From assembly GCA_902523435.1 (NCBI GenBank), contig CABYZM010000006.1:1-54636 (forward strand): 54,636 nucleotides of DNA, read 5' to 3'. Both the position numbers and the translations under genes were made by a program. The notes under the pieces are model-generated. The model was given only the letters and a program-made list of their open reading frames with translations. It had not been told where the DNA came from and did not search any database. Shown in pieces: positions 1 through 8,554 of this stretch (position 1 is the stretch's first letter; every line of letters begins with the position of its first letter). The stretch is from an uncultured SAR116 cluster alpha proteobacterium (GTDB lineage Bacteria; Pseudomonadota; Alphaproteobacteria; Puniceispirillales; Puniceispirillaceae).

Positions 1-501
1 AATTTTTCGGTTGAACGTGTTGGTATAATTGATCTAAGTGAAGTACTGCGGCAGTCAAAAGCAACTATAAACGTGCGTGATCTTTTGGACGAAAAACGTT
101 CAGAATTTCAAGAACAGTTCGCAGCACGTGAAGTTGAGCTTTTGTCTCGCGAAAAATTTCTTAAAAGTAAGCGGGATATTATGTCTAAAGAGGCATATGA
201 AGCTGAAGTCAGGCTATTTCAGGATGAAGTTGCAAAAGTTCAACGCGAAATCCAGCAGAAGCGAAAATCATTGGATAATGCATTTCAGCAAGCTCAAGAT
301 AAGCTGCGGAATCTTGCCATTGAAATAGTTGGTGACATAGCCAAAGAACAAAAGCTTGACCTCGTTGCTAACAGAAGCAATGTGTTAGTGTTCCGTAATC
401 AGCTCGATTTGACCAAAATTGTTTTGGCCCGTCTAAATGAGCGTACGAAGGATGCGCGCTTTGAAGTTAAAGAAGTGACATCATCAACGACAACACAATA
501 A
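1..501 (+). CDS. skp: OmpH/Skp-family periplasmic chaperone, 5' end outside window
   Basis: The reading frame is open from base 1, so the gene starts upstream of the window; a GTG at 73 is only an internal codon. The visible part is about 166 residues. It opens with VGIIDLSEVLRQS, the conserved first strand and helix of Skp/OmpH, followed by a long charged, Glu/Lys/Gln-rich stretch (about residues 25-110) expected to form the tentacle-like coiled coil. Family knowledge: Skp is a trimeric periplasmic holdase for outer membrane proteins. It lies 22 bp before lpxD on the same strand, the usual bamA-skp-lpxD arrangement. The signal peptide is not visible because it lies off the window. Confidence 0.85.
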   Translation, partial: NFSVERVGIIDLSEVLRQSKATINVRDLLDEKRSEFQEQFAAREVELLSREKFLKSKRDIMSKEAYEAEVRLFQDEVAKVQREIQQKRKSLDNAFQQAQDKLRNLAIEIVGDIAKEQKLDLVANRSNVLVFRNQLDLTKIVLARLNERTKDARFEVKEVTSSTTTQ

Positions 502-523
502 GTTTTCAAGGATAGAAAAAATA

Positions 524-1564
524 GTGACCACAATTCCAGAGCATCTAAAATTTGATCGCTCAATAACAGTCGCAGACCTTGTCAGCCAGTTTAACCTGTT
601 TTTGCTCGCTGGTCGCTCAGATGAATTACTCACTCATGTAAGCAGTCCTCAAGCAGCAGCAGCAGGCAGTTTTATATCTCTTCATCAAGATAAAGCAGTC
701 GCCGACTTGCCTGCTGGAAAAGCATTTATTTGTCTGACAAACAATATTATTGGTGCAAGTCTTAAGCAGAGCCATCCTGAAGCAACTTTGCTAGTATGTG
801 AGAACCCCCGGCGAATGAGTGCACAAATTTTAACAGAGTTTTTCTGTTCTGATGAAAGCTTGGACAAATTTGTCGCAGAAACAGCGATAATTGACCCTTC
901 ATCTTTCATACATCCAGATGCTTTGGTTGGTCCCTATGCAGTAGTCGGTCCAGAATGCCATATTGGCCCTGGTGCTGTTATTGGCGCGCATGCGGTTCTT
1001 GAGCGCAAGGTTGTACTCGCTGAAAATTGCCGAATTTCTGCAAATTGTTGGCTTGCGAACGCGATCTTGGGGGAATCGGTGAAATTAGGACCGAACTCAG
1101 TTGTTGGAAAGCGCGGATTTGGCTTTGATGGGCAGGGATCTGACTCACAATTAATTCCTCATCTAGGGCGCGTTTTGATTGGTGAGGGTTGTGATATTGG
1201 TTCTGGCGTTTCTATTGACAGAGGCGTTATTGATGACACCTGTATCGGTTCGCATGTGATGATAGATAATCTGGTTCATATAGCCCATAACGTCTGTATT
1301 GGGGACAATACTATTATCCTGGGGCAGGTTGGAATCGCAGGAAGCGTTACGGTTGAGGCAAATTGTGTAATTGGTGGTCAGGCCGGTATTGCTGATCATG
1401 TTTATTTGTGCGAGGGAGTGATTGTAGCTTCGAAATCTGGCGTCACTAAAGATATTTTTAAGCCAGGAACATATGCAGGTTTTCCTGCTGAACCTGCCCG
1501 TGGTTTTTGGGCGCAGCAAGCGGCACTTCGACGTTTGATTAATAAGGCAAAGAAGGCAAAGTGA
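524..1564 (+). CDS. lpxD: UDP-3-O-(3-hydroxyacyl)glucosamine N-acyltransferase LpxD
   Basis: 346 aa, the usual LpxD length. LpxD adds the second hydroxyacyl chain to the glucosamine nitrogen in lipid A synthesis, in the cytoplasm. The first ~100 residues fit the uridine-binding domain. From ~110 on there are hexapeptide repeats of the left-handed beta helix type (such as VGPYAVVGPECHIGPGAVIG), and 'HIAHNVCIGDN' carries the catalytic-histidine region. The GTG start at 524 is preceded by AAGGAT at 509-514. It is the first visible lipid A gene of the operon, 31 bp before fabZ. Confidence 0.95.
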   Translation: MTTIPEHLKFDRSITVADLVSQFNLFLLAGRSDELLTHVSSPQAAAAGSFISLHQDKAVADLPAGKAFICLTNNIIGASLKQSHPEATLLVCENPRRMSAQILTEFFCSDESLDKFVAETAIIDPSSFIHPDALVGPYAVVGPECHIGPGAVIGAHAVLERKVVLAENCRISANCWLANAILGESVKLGPNSVVGKRGFGFDGQGSDSQLIPHLGRVLIGEGCDIGSGVSIDRGVIDDTCIGSHVMIDNLVHIAHNVCIGDNTIILGQVGIAGSVTVEANCVIGGQAGIADHVYLCEGVIVASKSGVTKDIFKPGTYAGFPAEPARGFWAQQAALRRLINKAKKAK

Positions 1565-1595
1565 AATGCAGTTATATTAGGGATTATTAGTAAAA

Positions 1596-2054
1596 ATGAT
1601 TTATGAAATTAAAGTTTTAGAATATACCGATATTGAAAAACTGATACCCCATCGGGCTCCATTTCTCCTCATCGATAAACTGACAAATGCTGTGCCTGGT
1701 GAATCGGCAACAGGGATAAAAGCTGTCAGTGGAGCCGAGTCCTATTTTGCGGGCCATTTTCCAAGTAATCCTGTCATGCCTGGGGTTTTGATTGTAGAGG
1801 CCATGGCGCAGGTTGCGGCTTGTGTGGCCTCACTCACGCTGAAAGATGACCAAAAAGACACACTTGTTTTTTTTACAACCATTGATAAAACAAGGTTTCG
1901 TAAGCCTGTGCGGCCTGGTGACTTGCTAATGCTTGATGTGCAAAAGACAGCGTCAAAGGCAAATCTTTGGAAATTTTCCGCTAAGGCAAATGTAGATGGG
2001 AAAATTGTCGCACAGGCAGAATTCTCAGCCATGATTGTTGAGAATGACAGGTAA
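1596..2054 (+). CDS. fabZ: 3-hydroxyacyl-[ACP] dehydratase FabZ
   Basis: 152 aa, full length for FabZ. It dehydrates 3-hydroxyacyl-ACP to trans-2-enoyl-ACP in type II fatty acid synthesis. The hot-dog fold signatures are present: 'IPHRAPFLLIDKL' near residue 18 and 'GHFPSNPVMPGVLIVEAMAQ' near residue 55, with the catalytic His (GHFP) and Glu (VEAMAQ). It sits between lpxD and lpxA, so fatty acid and lipid A synthesis draw on the same hydroxyacyl-ACP pool from one operon. The N-terminal ~10 residues before the conserved region are slightly extended, and the ATG start at 1596 has only a weak ribosome site. Confidence 0.95.
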   Translation: MIYEIKVLEYTDIEKLIPHRAPFLLIDKLTNAVPGESATGIKAVSGAESYFAGHFPSNPVMPGVLIVEAMAQVAACVASLTLKDDQKDTLVFFTTIDKTRFRKPVRPGDLLMLDVQKTASKANLWKFSAKANVDGKIVAQAEFSAMIVENDR

Positions 2055-2062
2055 AATAAGCG

Positions 2063-2854
2063 ATGCAAGAAATGATTCATCAAACAGCCATCATATCAGA
2101 AAAGGCTGTCATCGGACAAAATGTGCGCATAGGGGCATATTGCGTAATTGGCGATAAGGTAAATCTGGCAGATAATGTCACGCTGCATAGCCATGTTGTG
2201 ATTGACGGCAATACTTCTGTTGGCGAAAATTGTGAGGTGTTTCCTTTTGCGGCTTTGGGTCTTGCGCCTCAGCATACTCGATATGATGGCGAAGATTCAC
2301 AGCTAATCATCGGCAAGAATAATGTTATGCGTGAATATGTGACCTTCCATCCAGGAACGGCTGTTGGTCATATGAAAACTGTCATTGGTGACGGTAATCT
2401 TTTTTATGTGGGTTCGCATATCGCTCATGACTGCATTGTTGGAAATAATGTGATTCTGGCCAATCATGTGAATGTTGGCGGTCATGTGGATATCGGCGAC
2501 TATGCCTATTTTGGAGGCAATTCTGCTGTACATCCTTTTATCCGTATTGGCAGCCATTCAATTATTGGTGGCGGCACAGCTGTGACTGCTGATGTCATTC
2601 CTTTTGGACTTGCCTCCGGTCCGCGCGCTGCTCTGCATGGGCTGAATCTGGTTGGTCTGCGGAGGCGCGGTTTTAGCGCTGCGCAGATTTCAGCTGTGCG
2701 GAGGGCCTACAGACAGCTTTTTGTGCAGGATGGCTTGTTTGCTGATAAGCTCAATCAGCTAAAGTCAGAGCAGGGAAGTGATGAAATGGTATCTCTTTTG
2801 ATCAGATTTATTGAAGAGGGCCAGGATAAAAACTTGTGTCAGCCCCAAAAATAG
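2063..2854 (+). CDS. lpxA: Acyl-ACP--UDP-N-acetylglucosamine O-acyltransferase LpxA
   Basis: 263 aa, normal LpxA length. It catalyses the first step of lipid A synthesis, moving a 3-hydroxyacyl chain to UDP-GlcNAc. Hexapeptide repeats fill residues ~1-190, and 'HIAHDCIVGNNVI' contains the catalytic His. The C-terminal helical domain follows, with 'LNLVGLRRRGFS' as the typical linker. Two ATGs are possible, 2063 and 2072; the second gives MIHQTAIIS, the more typical N terminus. It starts only 8 bp after fabZ, which indicates one transcript. Confidence 0.95.
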   Translation: MQEMIHQTAIISEKAVIGQNVRIGAYCVIGDKVNLADNVTLHSHVVIDGNTSVGENCEVFPFAALGLAPQHTRYDGEDSQLIIGKNNVMREYVTFHPGTAVGHMKTVIGDGNLFYVGSHIAHDCIVGNNVILANHVNVGGHVDIGDYAYFGGNSAVHPFIRIGSHSIIGGGTAVTADVIPFGLASGPRAALHGLNLVGLRRRGFSAAQISAVRRAYRQLFVQDGLFADKLNQLKSEQGSDEMVSLLIRFIEEGQDKNLCQPQK

Positions 2855-2876
2855 ACGATAGAAACGGGAGCGGAAA

Positions 2877-3707
2877 ATAGGACGACTTGGCATTATTGCG
2901 GCCCGAGGCCCCTTGCCATTACTTTTAGCACAGGCTGCACGTGACAAAGGTGAGGAGCCTTATATTATTCGTTTAAATGGGCAATGTGACTGCTTGTTTG
3001 AAGGGTTTGAAAGCATTTGTTTGCCTGTAGGCAAAGTCGGTGCAGTTATCGCCAGCTTGAAGCAGGCAGAGTGTGATAAACTTGCTTTGGTGGGGCAATT
3101 CAAGCGGCCAGCTTTTGCCGATATCAGCTTTGATAAATCTGCTCTTGCCTTGATGGGCAGGTTGATGTTGACAGGTGATGATGCTGCCTTGAGGATTGTT
3201 GCTGCCTATTTTGATGAACAGGACATCGCAGTTGTCTCAAACGCTGAATATCTGCCTCAGCAAGTATTGCCTCTGTTTTACCGCACTCAAAGGCAATTTA
3301 GCGCAGGTGAGGGTGACGCAGCAAAACATGCGCGGACAGTCTTGGACAACCTAGGGGATCTTGATATCGGTCAGTCCGTCATTGTTCAGCAAAGGCGTGT
3401 CCTGGCAATTGAAGGTGCTGAAGGCACAAATGAGATGATTGCGCGAACAGTTGAACTGATAGACAAATCACAACCTGATACTGTTTTTGTAAAGATGGCA
3501 AAGTCAGGTCAGGATATTGCCCTTGATATGCCTGTTTTTGGATTGGAAACTCTTTCATATCTGGAAAAATCTGGCATCAGAGCTGTTTGTCTTGAAGGGG
3601 AGAAGATCATGTTGGCGGACCCTTTGGATGTCATCAGTGCTGCTGCAGACAAGGCAGGCATATCTATTTGCACCTTTGCCAGCCTGTCTGAGAAAGCAGA
3701 TGACTAG
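2877..3707 (+). CDS. lpxI: UDP-2,3-diacylglucosamine pyrophosphatase LpxI (DUF1009), apparent ATA start
   Basis: LpxI hydrolyses UDP-2,3-diacylglucosamine to lipid X and UMP and replaces LpxH in most alphaproteobacteria. 'SGQDIALDMPVFG' near the C terminus is a family hallmark and probably holds the catalytic Asp. The conserved N terminus (GRLGIIAARGPLPLLLAQAA) begins before any ATG, GTG or TTG: the first standard start, TTG at 2913, would remove about 12 conserved residues. The only candidate is ATA at 2877, with GGGAGCGG at 2866-2873 just upstream and an in-frame stop at 2859. That gives 276 aa against 264 aa from the TTG. The usual glycine-rich 'AGGG' is 'AARG' here. The end overlaps lpxB by 8 bp. 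Confidence 0.85.
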   Translation: MGRLGIIAARGPLPLLLAQAARDKGEEPYIIRLNGQCDCLFEGFESICLPVGKVGAVIASLKQAECDKLALVGQFKRPAFADISFDKSALALMGRLMLTGDDAALRIVAAYFDEQDIAVVSNAEYLPQQVLPLFYRTQRQFSAGEGDAAKHARTVLDNLGDLDIGQSVIVQQRRVLAIEGAEGTNEMIARTVELIDKSQPDTVFVKMAKSGQDIALDMPVFGLETLSYLEKSGIRAVCLEGEKIMLADPLDVISAAADKAGISICTFASLSEKADD

Positions 3708-4833
3708 CCGGCTATTTATTCTGGCTGGAGAAGCATCTGGTGATGTGCTTGCAGCCCAACTAATGCATGCTGTAGGAGAGGTTAAAGGCCCAGTTGCCTG
3801 GTCAGGCATGGGCGGGCCACATATGAAAGAAGCCGGCTTGAGCTCTTCTGAAGGAATGGGCCAGCTGTCTATCATCGGTATTAGTGATGCATTTACAGCT
3901 CTACCGAGACTGTACCGACTTGCTGACAGGTTGATTGATCAGATTATGGATACCCGGCCAGATATTGTGTTTACAGTTGATTCGAAAGCCTTTTCAGTGC
4001 GTTTTGCCAAACGTTTGCGTAAACGGCTTTCTGGTGGAGCCTGGCAACCTCAGCTCATCCATATGGTGGCCCCAACCATTTGGGCCTGGGGCGAATGGCG
4101 CAAAAAAGCTTTTGAGCAGACATTTGATGGTCTATTATGCCTGTTTCCGTTTGAGCCAGAATTATTTGATCAAACTCAGTTGCAGGTAAAATTTATAGGT
4201 CATCCTCAAACAGATTTACCGCTGCAAACAACCCCTATTGATTCTTGTAGTTATGATTTTACTTTGATGCCTGGAAGCCGCCTCATTGAAGTTAAGTATC
4301 ATCTGCCATTGATGTTAACAGTTTTTAAAAAACTACAGCATAAATACAGCCACCTTTCCGCGATATTGCCTGCTGTTCCACATCTTTTCGGCATTATTTC
4401 CGAACAGGTCAATGCAGCTGGGTTAAATCGAATGATATCTGTGCAGAAAATCCCTGCAAGACAAGCTCTGAGCCAGTCAAAAGCGGTCATTGTTGCATCT
4501 GGCACAGCTACGCTTGAAGCCGCACTGAGCGGCGTCCCGGGCGTAGTGATTTATCATTTAACACCGCTGAACAGGCTGTTTACGAAATTATTCTATAAAC
4601 GTGCAACACCGGTATTGCCCGATCTGATTATGGACAGTCAGCATTATCCGTTTTTGCTGCCACCAGAACTGAATGCAGATACGCTTTATTATGAGGCTGC
4701 ACAACTGATGGACGAGCTTGAACAGCGGCATGCCGATATGGAGGCGCAGGCTAAACAGCTCTACAATAAGCTTAAAGCAGGTGAAGGCCAGTTTTCTGAA
4801 AATCTGGCCACATGCTTGAAATCTATGCTCTAA
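3700..4833 (+). CDS. lpxB: Lipid-A-disaccharide synthase LpxB
   Basis: LpxB joins lipid X and UDP-diacylglucosamine into the tetraacyl disaccharide at the inner membrane. The frame is open from 3517, but homology begins at the ATG at 3700 ([20 protein letters not shown]), giving 377 aa, the family length. 'GEASGD' is the LpxB/GT19 N-terminal signature. '[11 protein letters not shown]' and '[21 protein letters not shown]' are conserved glycosyltransferase segments. The start overlaps the lpxI stop by 8 bp, implying translational coupling of the two consecutive enzymes. The 3' end overlaps convergent gltA by 4 bp. Confidence 0.95.
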   Translation: MTSRLFILAGEASGDVLAAQLMHAVGEVKGPVAWSGMGGPHMKEAGLSSSEGMGQLSIIGISDAFTALPRLYRLADRLIDQIMDTRPDIVFTVDSKAFSVRFAKRLRKRLSGGAWQPQLIHMVAPTIWAWGEWRKKAFEQTFDGLLCLFPFEPELFDQTQLQVKFIGHPQTDLPLQTTPIDSCSYDFTLMPGSRLIEVKYHLPLMLTVFKKLQHKYSHLSAILPAVPHLFGIISEQVNAAGLNRMISVQKIPARQALSQSKAVIVASGTATLEAALSGVPGVVIYHLTPLNRLFTKLFYKRATPVLPDLIMDSQHYPFLLPPELNADTLYYEAAQLMDELEQRHADMEAQAKQLYNKLKAGEGQFSENLATCLKSML

Positions 4834-6134
4834 CGCTTTTCTAAGGTCACAAAGTCTCGCTCCGCTGGGCCTGTATAGAGCTGGCGTGGGCGACCAATCC
4901 GTTGAGTATTGTCCTCAATCATCTCTTTCCACTGTGAAATCCAGCCAACAGTCCGCGCAACTGCAAACAAAACAGTGAACATGGATGTGGGAAAATTCAT
5001 CGCTTTCAGAATAATGCCAGAATAGAAATCAACATTTGGGTACAGCTTTTTATCAATGAAATACTGATCGCGTAAGGCTAGTTCTTCTAATTCCATCGCC
5101 AGTTCAAGTAGCGGATCATTTATTCCCATCTTTCCAAGGACTTCATGACAGGATTTACGCAGAACCTGCGCACGTGGGTCATAATTCTTATACACACGAT
5201 GACCAAATCCAAATAACCGGAACGGGTCATCCTTGTCCTTTGCCTTATCCACAAAAGACGAAATATTCGATTTATTGCCAATTTTGTTCAGCATGTTCAG
5301 GACAGCTTCATTGGCCCCGCCGTGAGCTGGTCCCCATAATGAGGCAATGCCCGCAGCAATGCATGCAAAGGGATTGGCGCCTGAAGATCCTGCCAAACGG
5401 ACTGTCGAAGTTGAGGCGTTCTGTTCATGGTCTGCATGAAGGATGAAGATTTTATCCATGGCATCCGCAACTACAGGGTCAATTTGATATTCCTCTGCAG
5501 GAACAGAAAAACACATATGAAGAAAGTTTTCTGCATAGCTAAGATTATTTCGCGGATAATTAAATGGCTGTCCGATGGAATATTTATACGCCATTGCTGC
5601 CAAAGTTGGCATTTTTGCAATCAGACGCCGTGAGGCAATCATACGCTGGTTTTCATCATTAATATCCGTTGAATCATGATAAAAAGCTGACAGCGCGCCA
5701 GTCACTCCACATAAAATAGCCATAGGATGGGCGTCTCGCCGGAAGCCACGGAAAAATGTTGAGATTTGTTCATGCACCATTGTGTGATGAGTGATGGCAT
5801 TAACAAATTCATCTCGTTCGGCCTGATTGGGCAGCTCACCGTTCAAAAGAAGAAAAGCGACTTCAAGAAAGTCTGACTGATCAGCTAGCTGGTCTATTGG
5901 ATAGCCACGGTGAAGCAAAATACCCTGATCACCGTCAATGTATGTCAGGCCGGATAAACAAGATCCTGTCGCTCCATAACCAGGGTCAAAGGTGAATAGC
6001 CCCGTCTGACTGTATAATTTGCGGATATCAATAACGTCTGGTCCGACTGATCCGCTGATAACAGGAAGTTCGCAACTGTCACCTGATTGATTATTTGTCA
6101 GGGTGATAGTGTTGTTGCTTAATAAGTTAGACAT
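4830..6134 (-). CDS. gltA: Citrate synthase (type II)
   Basis: 434 aa from the ATG at 6134, which has GAGAGG a few bases upstream; a longer frame to 6173 has no support. It condenses oxaloacetate and acetyl-CoA into citrate. Active-site motifs are intact: '[11 protein letters not shown]' (His), '[14 protein letters not shown]' (His) and '[10 protein letters not shown]'. The N-terminal small domain with '[17 protein letters not shown]' is typical of hexameric, NADH-sensitive type II enzymes. It also receives carbon from acetyl-CoA made by the xsc/pta route encoded later in this window, an inferred link. Convergent with lpxB. Confidence 0.96.
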   Translation of the reverse strand: MSNLLSNNTITLTNNQSGDSCELPVISGSVGPDVIDIRKLYSQTGLFTFDPGYGATGSCLSGLTYIDGDQGILLHRGYPIDQLADQSDFLEVAFLLLNGELPNQAERDEFVNAITHHTMVHEQISTFFRGFRRDAHPMAILCGVTGALSAFYHDSTDINDENQRMIASRRLIAKMPTLAAMAYKYSIGQPFNYPRNNLSYAENFLHMCFSVPAEEYQIDPVVADAMDKIFILHADHEQNASTSTVRLAGSSGANPFACIAAGIASLWGPAHGGANEAVLNMLNKIGNKSNISSFVDKAKDKDDPFRLFGFGHRVYKNYDPRAQVLRKSCHEVLGKMGINDPLLELAMELEELALRDQYFIDKKLYPNVDFYSGIILKAMNFPTSMFTVLFAVARTVGWISQWKEMIEDNTQRIGRPRQLYTGPAERDFVTLEKR

Positions 6135-6191
6135 ATATGCCTCTCGTCCAAAATGCGCTTCAGTTGGTCGCACTATACGCCAAATGTCGTT

Positions 6192-7568
6192 TTAAGTGCA
6201 AATTTGATTTATTCTGTTCAGGGTCTCTTCTGTGCCTAATGCCCAGACAATATCTAGAATAGATGGAGCAGTTTTTGTCCCTGTTAGAGCGGCACGCAAA
6301 GGCAGCCCAACATCACGCATTTTCAATCCTTCGGCTGCCATCCAGTCTTTGAATGCTGTATCAAATTCTGCTTTGTTTGTTGCGCTTGTGCTTAGAAATT
6401 GAGCAACCTTCTGTAAGGTGTGTTTGGCCTCATCCGTCAGCAGAGCAGCTGCATCCTCATCTAATGCCGGCGCTCCGTTACCGTACAGCCAGCTAGTCAT
6501 CTCATTCAGCTCGACAAGCGTCTGCGCACGTTCGGTGAATAAAGGCATCAGCTCTTCCAGCCATTTTTTACTCTGAGCTGCGGCGACACCCCCTCGCATC
6601 ACTATCAATTTTTCAGCTAGCTCATCAGCAGGCATCTTGCGCAGCCAATATTGATTGACAGCCTTTAACTTATCCATATCAAAACGTGCCGGGGCCTTGC
6701 CAATATGCTGTCCATCAAACCAGCTAATTGCCTGTTCGCGACTGAACAGTTCATCATCACCATGTGACCAGCCCAGACGGGACAAATAATTGCCAAGAGC
6801 TTCTGGCAGGAAGCCCATGTCATTATAAGCATCCACGCCCAATGCGCCATGGCGTTTAGACAGTTTTGCGCCATCTGGCCCATGGATCAGCGGGATGTGG
6901 CCAAATATCGGGACTGGCCAGCCCGCTCCCTGATAAATATGGTACTGTCTAAACGCATTGTTCAAATGGTCATCCCCACGGATGACATGTGTGACGCCCA
7001 TATCATAATCATCTACCACAACCGCTAGCATATAGGTTGGTGTTCCGTCACTGCGCAACAAAACAAGGTCATCCAGGCTGCTGTTCTGCACAGATACGTC
7101 GCCCTGAACCATATCCTGTATATTGGTCACGCCCTCATTCGGCATTTTCAGTCGCACCACATATGCAGCCTGCACTGGTGGTTGGTCGCTTCGATCCCGC
7201 CAGGGTGAGCGCACAGGCTTGCCTGATTCACGTGCGGCGGCCCGGATATCTGTTAGCTCTTCATCACTGAGAAAGCACTTGTAAGCGGTTCCGGCTGCTA
7301 GCATCTCTTCAGCAACAGCGCGGTGACGCTCTACTCGTTCTGACTGCAGAATGACATCTTCGTTTCCGCCAAGGCCAAGCCAGTTTAACCCGTCATGAAT
7401 GGCCTCAATAGCCTTTGATGTTGAACGTTTCTTGTCTGTATCCTCAATTCTTAACAGATAACGTCCACCGTGATGTGCGGCAAACAGATAATTGAACAGA
7501 GCTGTCCGTGCCCCACCAATATGAAGAAAGCCAGTCGGGGAAGGGGCAAACCGCGTCACAACGCCCAT
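6192..7568 (-). CDS. gltX: Glutamyl-tRNA synthetase
   Basis: 458 aa class I aminoacyl-tRNA synthetase that charges tRNA with glutamate (possibly also a mischarging Glu-tRNA-Gln form). 'APSPTGFLHIGGARTALFNY' at the N terminus is the HIGH region, and 'KLSKRHGA' at about residue 238 is the KMSKS loop. The C-terminal anticodon-binding domain is complete. The ATG at 7568 gives the canonical start MGVVTRFAPSP. Alphaproteobacteria often carry two GltX paralogues, so this could be either; the sequence alone does not decide it. It is 57 bp upstream of gltA on the same strand. Confidence 0.95.
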   Translation of the reverse strand: MGVVTRFAPSPTGFLHIGGARTALFNYLFAAHHGGRYLLRIEDTDKKRSTSKAIEAIHDGLNWLGLGGNEDVILQSERVERHRAVAEEMLAAGTAYKCFLSDEELTDIRAAARESGKPVRSPWRDRSDQPPVQAAYVVRLKMPNEGVTNIQDMVQGDVSVQNSSLDDLVLLRSDGTPTYMLAVVVDDYDMGVTHVIRGDDHLNNAFRQYHIYQGAGWPVPIFGHIPLIHGPDGAKLSKRHGALGVDAYNDMGFLPEALGNYLSRLGWSHGDDELFSREQAISWFDGQHIGKAPARFDMDKLKAVNQYWLRKMPADELAEKLIVMRGGVAAAQSKKWLEELMPLFTERAQTLVELNEMTSWLYGNGAPALDEDAAALLTDEAKHTLQKVAQFLSTSATNKAEFDTAFKDWMAAEGLKMRDVGLPLRAALTGTKTAPSILDIVWALGTEETLNRINQICT

Positions 7569-7594
7569 CTTTTATTAACTTTCTACTGTTGCAA

Positions 7595-7611
7595 ACGTTT
7601 CACCGAAACGT
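7595..7611. promoter_or_regulatory. Perfect 7-bp inverted repeat upstream of gltX
   Basis: ACGTTTC-ACC-GAAACGT, a perfect dyad of 7-bp arms with a 3-bp centre, lies 27 bp before the gltX start in the 232-bp gap between gltX and lexA. Its size and symmetry suit a dimeric repressor operator, but no regulator is known to me for it. The rest of this gap holds no convincing coding sequence. Confidence 0.35.
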
Positions 7612-7800
7612 ATATTAAACTCGTGTTGAAAGTGGTATATCATGACCATCGGAAAAAAGGCATATCAGATAGACACATATTCCACCATTATAGTCTATTT
7701 GAAGCATTCTACACGCCAGATAAGGGCAGAGGCGCGATAATGCCATCACCTGTATCAAACAGACAACAGCAAAGTCGCCCCTAACGACTTGCTATTTACT

Positions 7801-8463
7801 CTAATACCGGCGGATAAGTCCAGTCAGCCGACCTTGTATCCTGACTTTGTCGGTTGAAAAATAGCGTGTTTCATAGGCCGAATTTGCCGGCTCTAGAGCC
7901 ACACGTCCAGCTTCACGGCGGAATGTTTTCAATGTTGCTTCACTGTCTTCGATCAACGCCACAACAATTTCGCCACTTGATGCTGTGTCAGACCGCCGGA
8001 TAATCACCATATCACCGTCATGTATGCCAGCCTCAACCATTGAATCACCCACAATCTCAAGGGCAAAGTGTTCGCCACCAGCAACTAGTCCTGCTGGAAC
8101 ATCCATATAGCTGGACGGGTCTGACAGGGCCTCAATGGGGGTGCCTGCTGCAATCCGTCCTAATAATGGTAACTGAACAATAGTAGTATTTGCTGGGGTA
8201 AAGTCAGCCGTAATTACATTCGTGCTGGCTTTGTAGGCCTCTGGCCCATTTCCTGGATGACGCAGGATTTCAATTGCGCGAGCCCTGTTTGGCAGTTTGC
8301 GAATATAGCCGCGTTCTTCCAATGCAGAGACAAGCCTGTGTATGCCTGATTTACTGGCCAGACCAATAGCCGCCCGCATTTCATCAAATGACGGAGTGAT
8401 GTCTTTTTCAGCTTGGTAATCAATCAGATAGCTCAACAGCTGATGTTGCTTTCCTGTCAGCAT
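7801..8463 (-). CDS. lexA: LexA repressor
   Basis: 220 aa. It represses DNA-repair genes and is inactivated by RecA-stimulated self-cleavage. The winged-helix DNA-binding domain covers residues ~1-70, with recognition helix around 'ASKSGIHRLVSALEERGYI' as in alphaproteobacterial LexA. The Ala-Gly cleavage site is in 'GRIAAGTPIEA', the catalytic Ser in 'GDSMVEAGIHDGD', and the catalytic Lys in 'EATLKTFRRE'. Two SOS boxes lie immediately upstream, so it should be autoregulated. It is followed in the genome order by moeA/moaC/trp, a conserved alphaproteobacterial neighbourhood. Confidence 0.96.
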   Translation of the reverse strand: MLTGKQHQLLSYLIDYQAEKDITPSFDEMRAAIGLASKSGIHRLVSALEERGYIRKLPNRARAIEILRHPGNGPEAYKASTNVITADFTPANTTIVQLPLLGRIAAGTPIEALSDPSSYMDVPAGLVAGGEHFALEIVGDSMVEAGIHDGDMVIIRRSDTASSGEIVVALIEDSEATLKTFRREAGRVALEPANSAYETRYFSTDKVRIQGRLTGLIRRY

Positions 8464-8486
8464 GCCTTAGCTCCCTTTCCCCAAAT

Positions 8487-8530
8487 GTTCCTACTATGTT
8501 CTAATTTATTGCTCAGAACAAGTCAAGAAC
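8487..8530. promoter_or_regulatory. Two LexA operators (SOS boxes)
   Basis: GTTC-CTACTAT-GTTC at 8487-8501 and GAAC-AAGTCAA-GAAC at 8516-8530 match the alphaproteobacterial SOS box GTTC-N7-GTTC (and its complement). They lie 24 and 53 bp upstream of the lexA ATG. Their spacing across the lexA promoter region indicates autorepression. Confidence 0.85.
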
Positions 8531-8554
8531 ATATTGAGCGATAGTCTATTTAAT

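Noticed and set aside
7470-7784. 104-residue plus-strand frame over the gltX start
   Set aside because: Mostly antisense to gltX, no ribosome site and no recognisable protein features.
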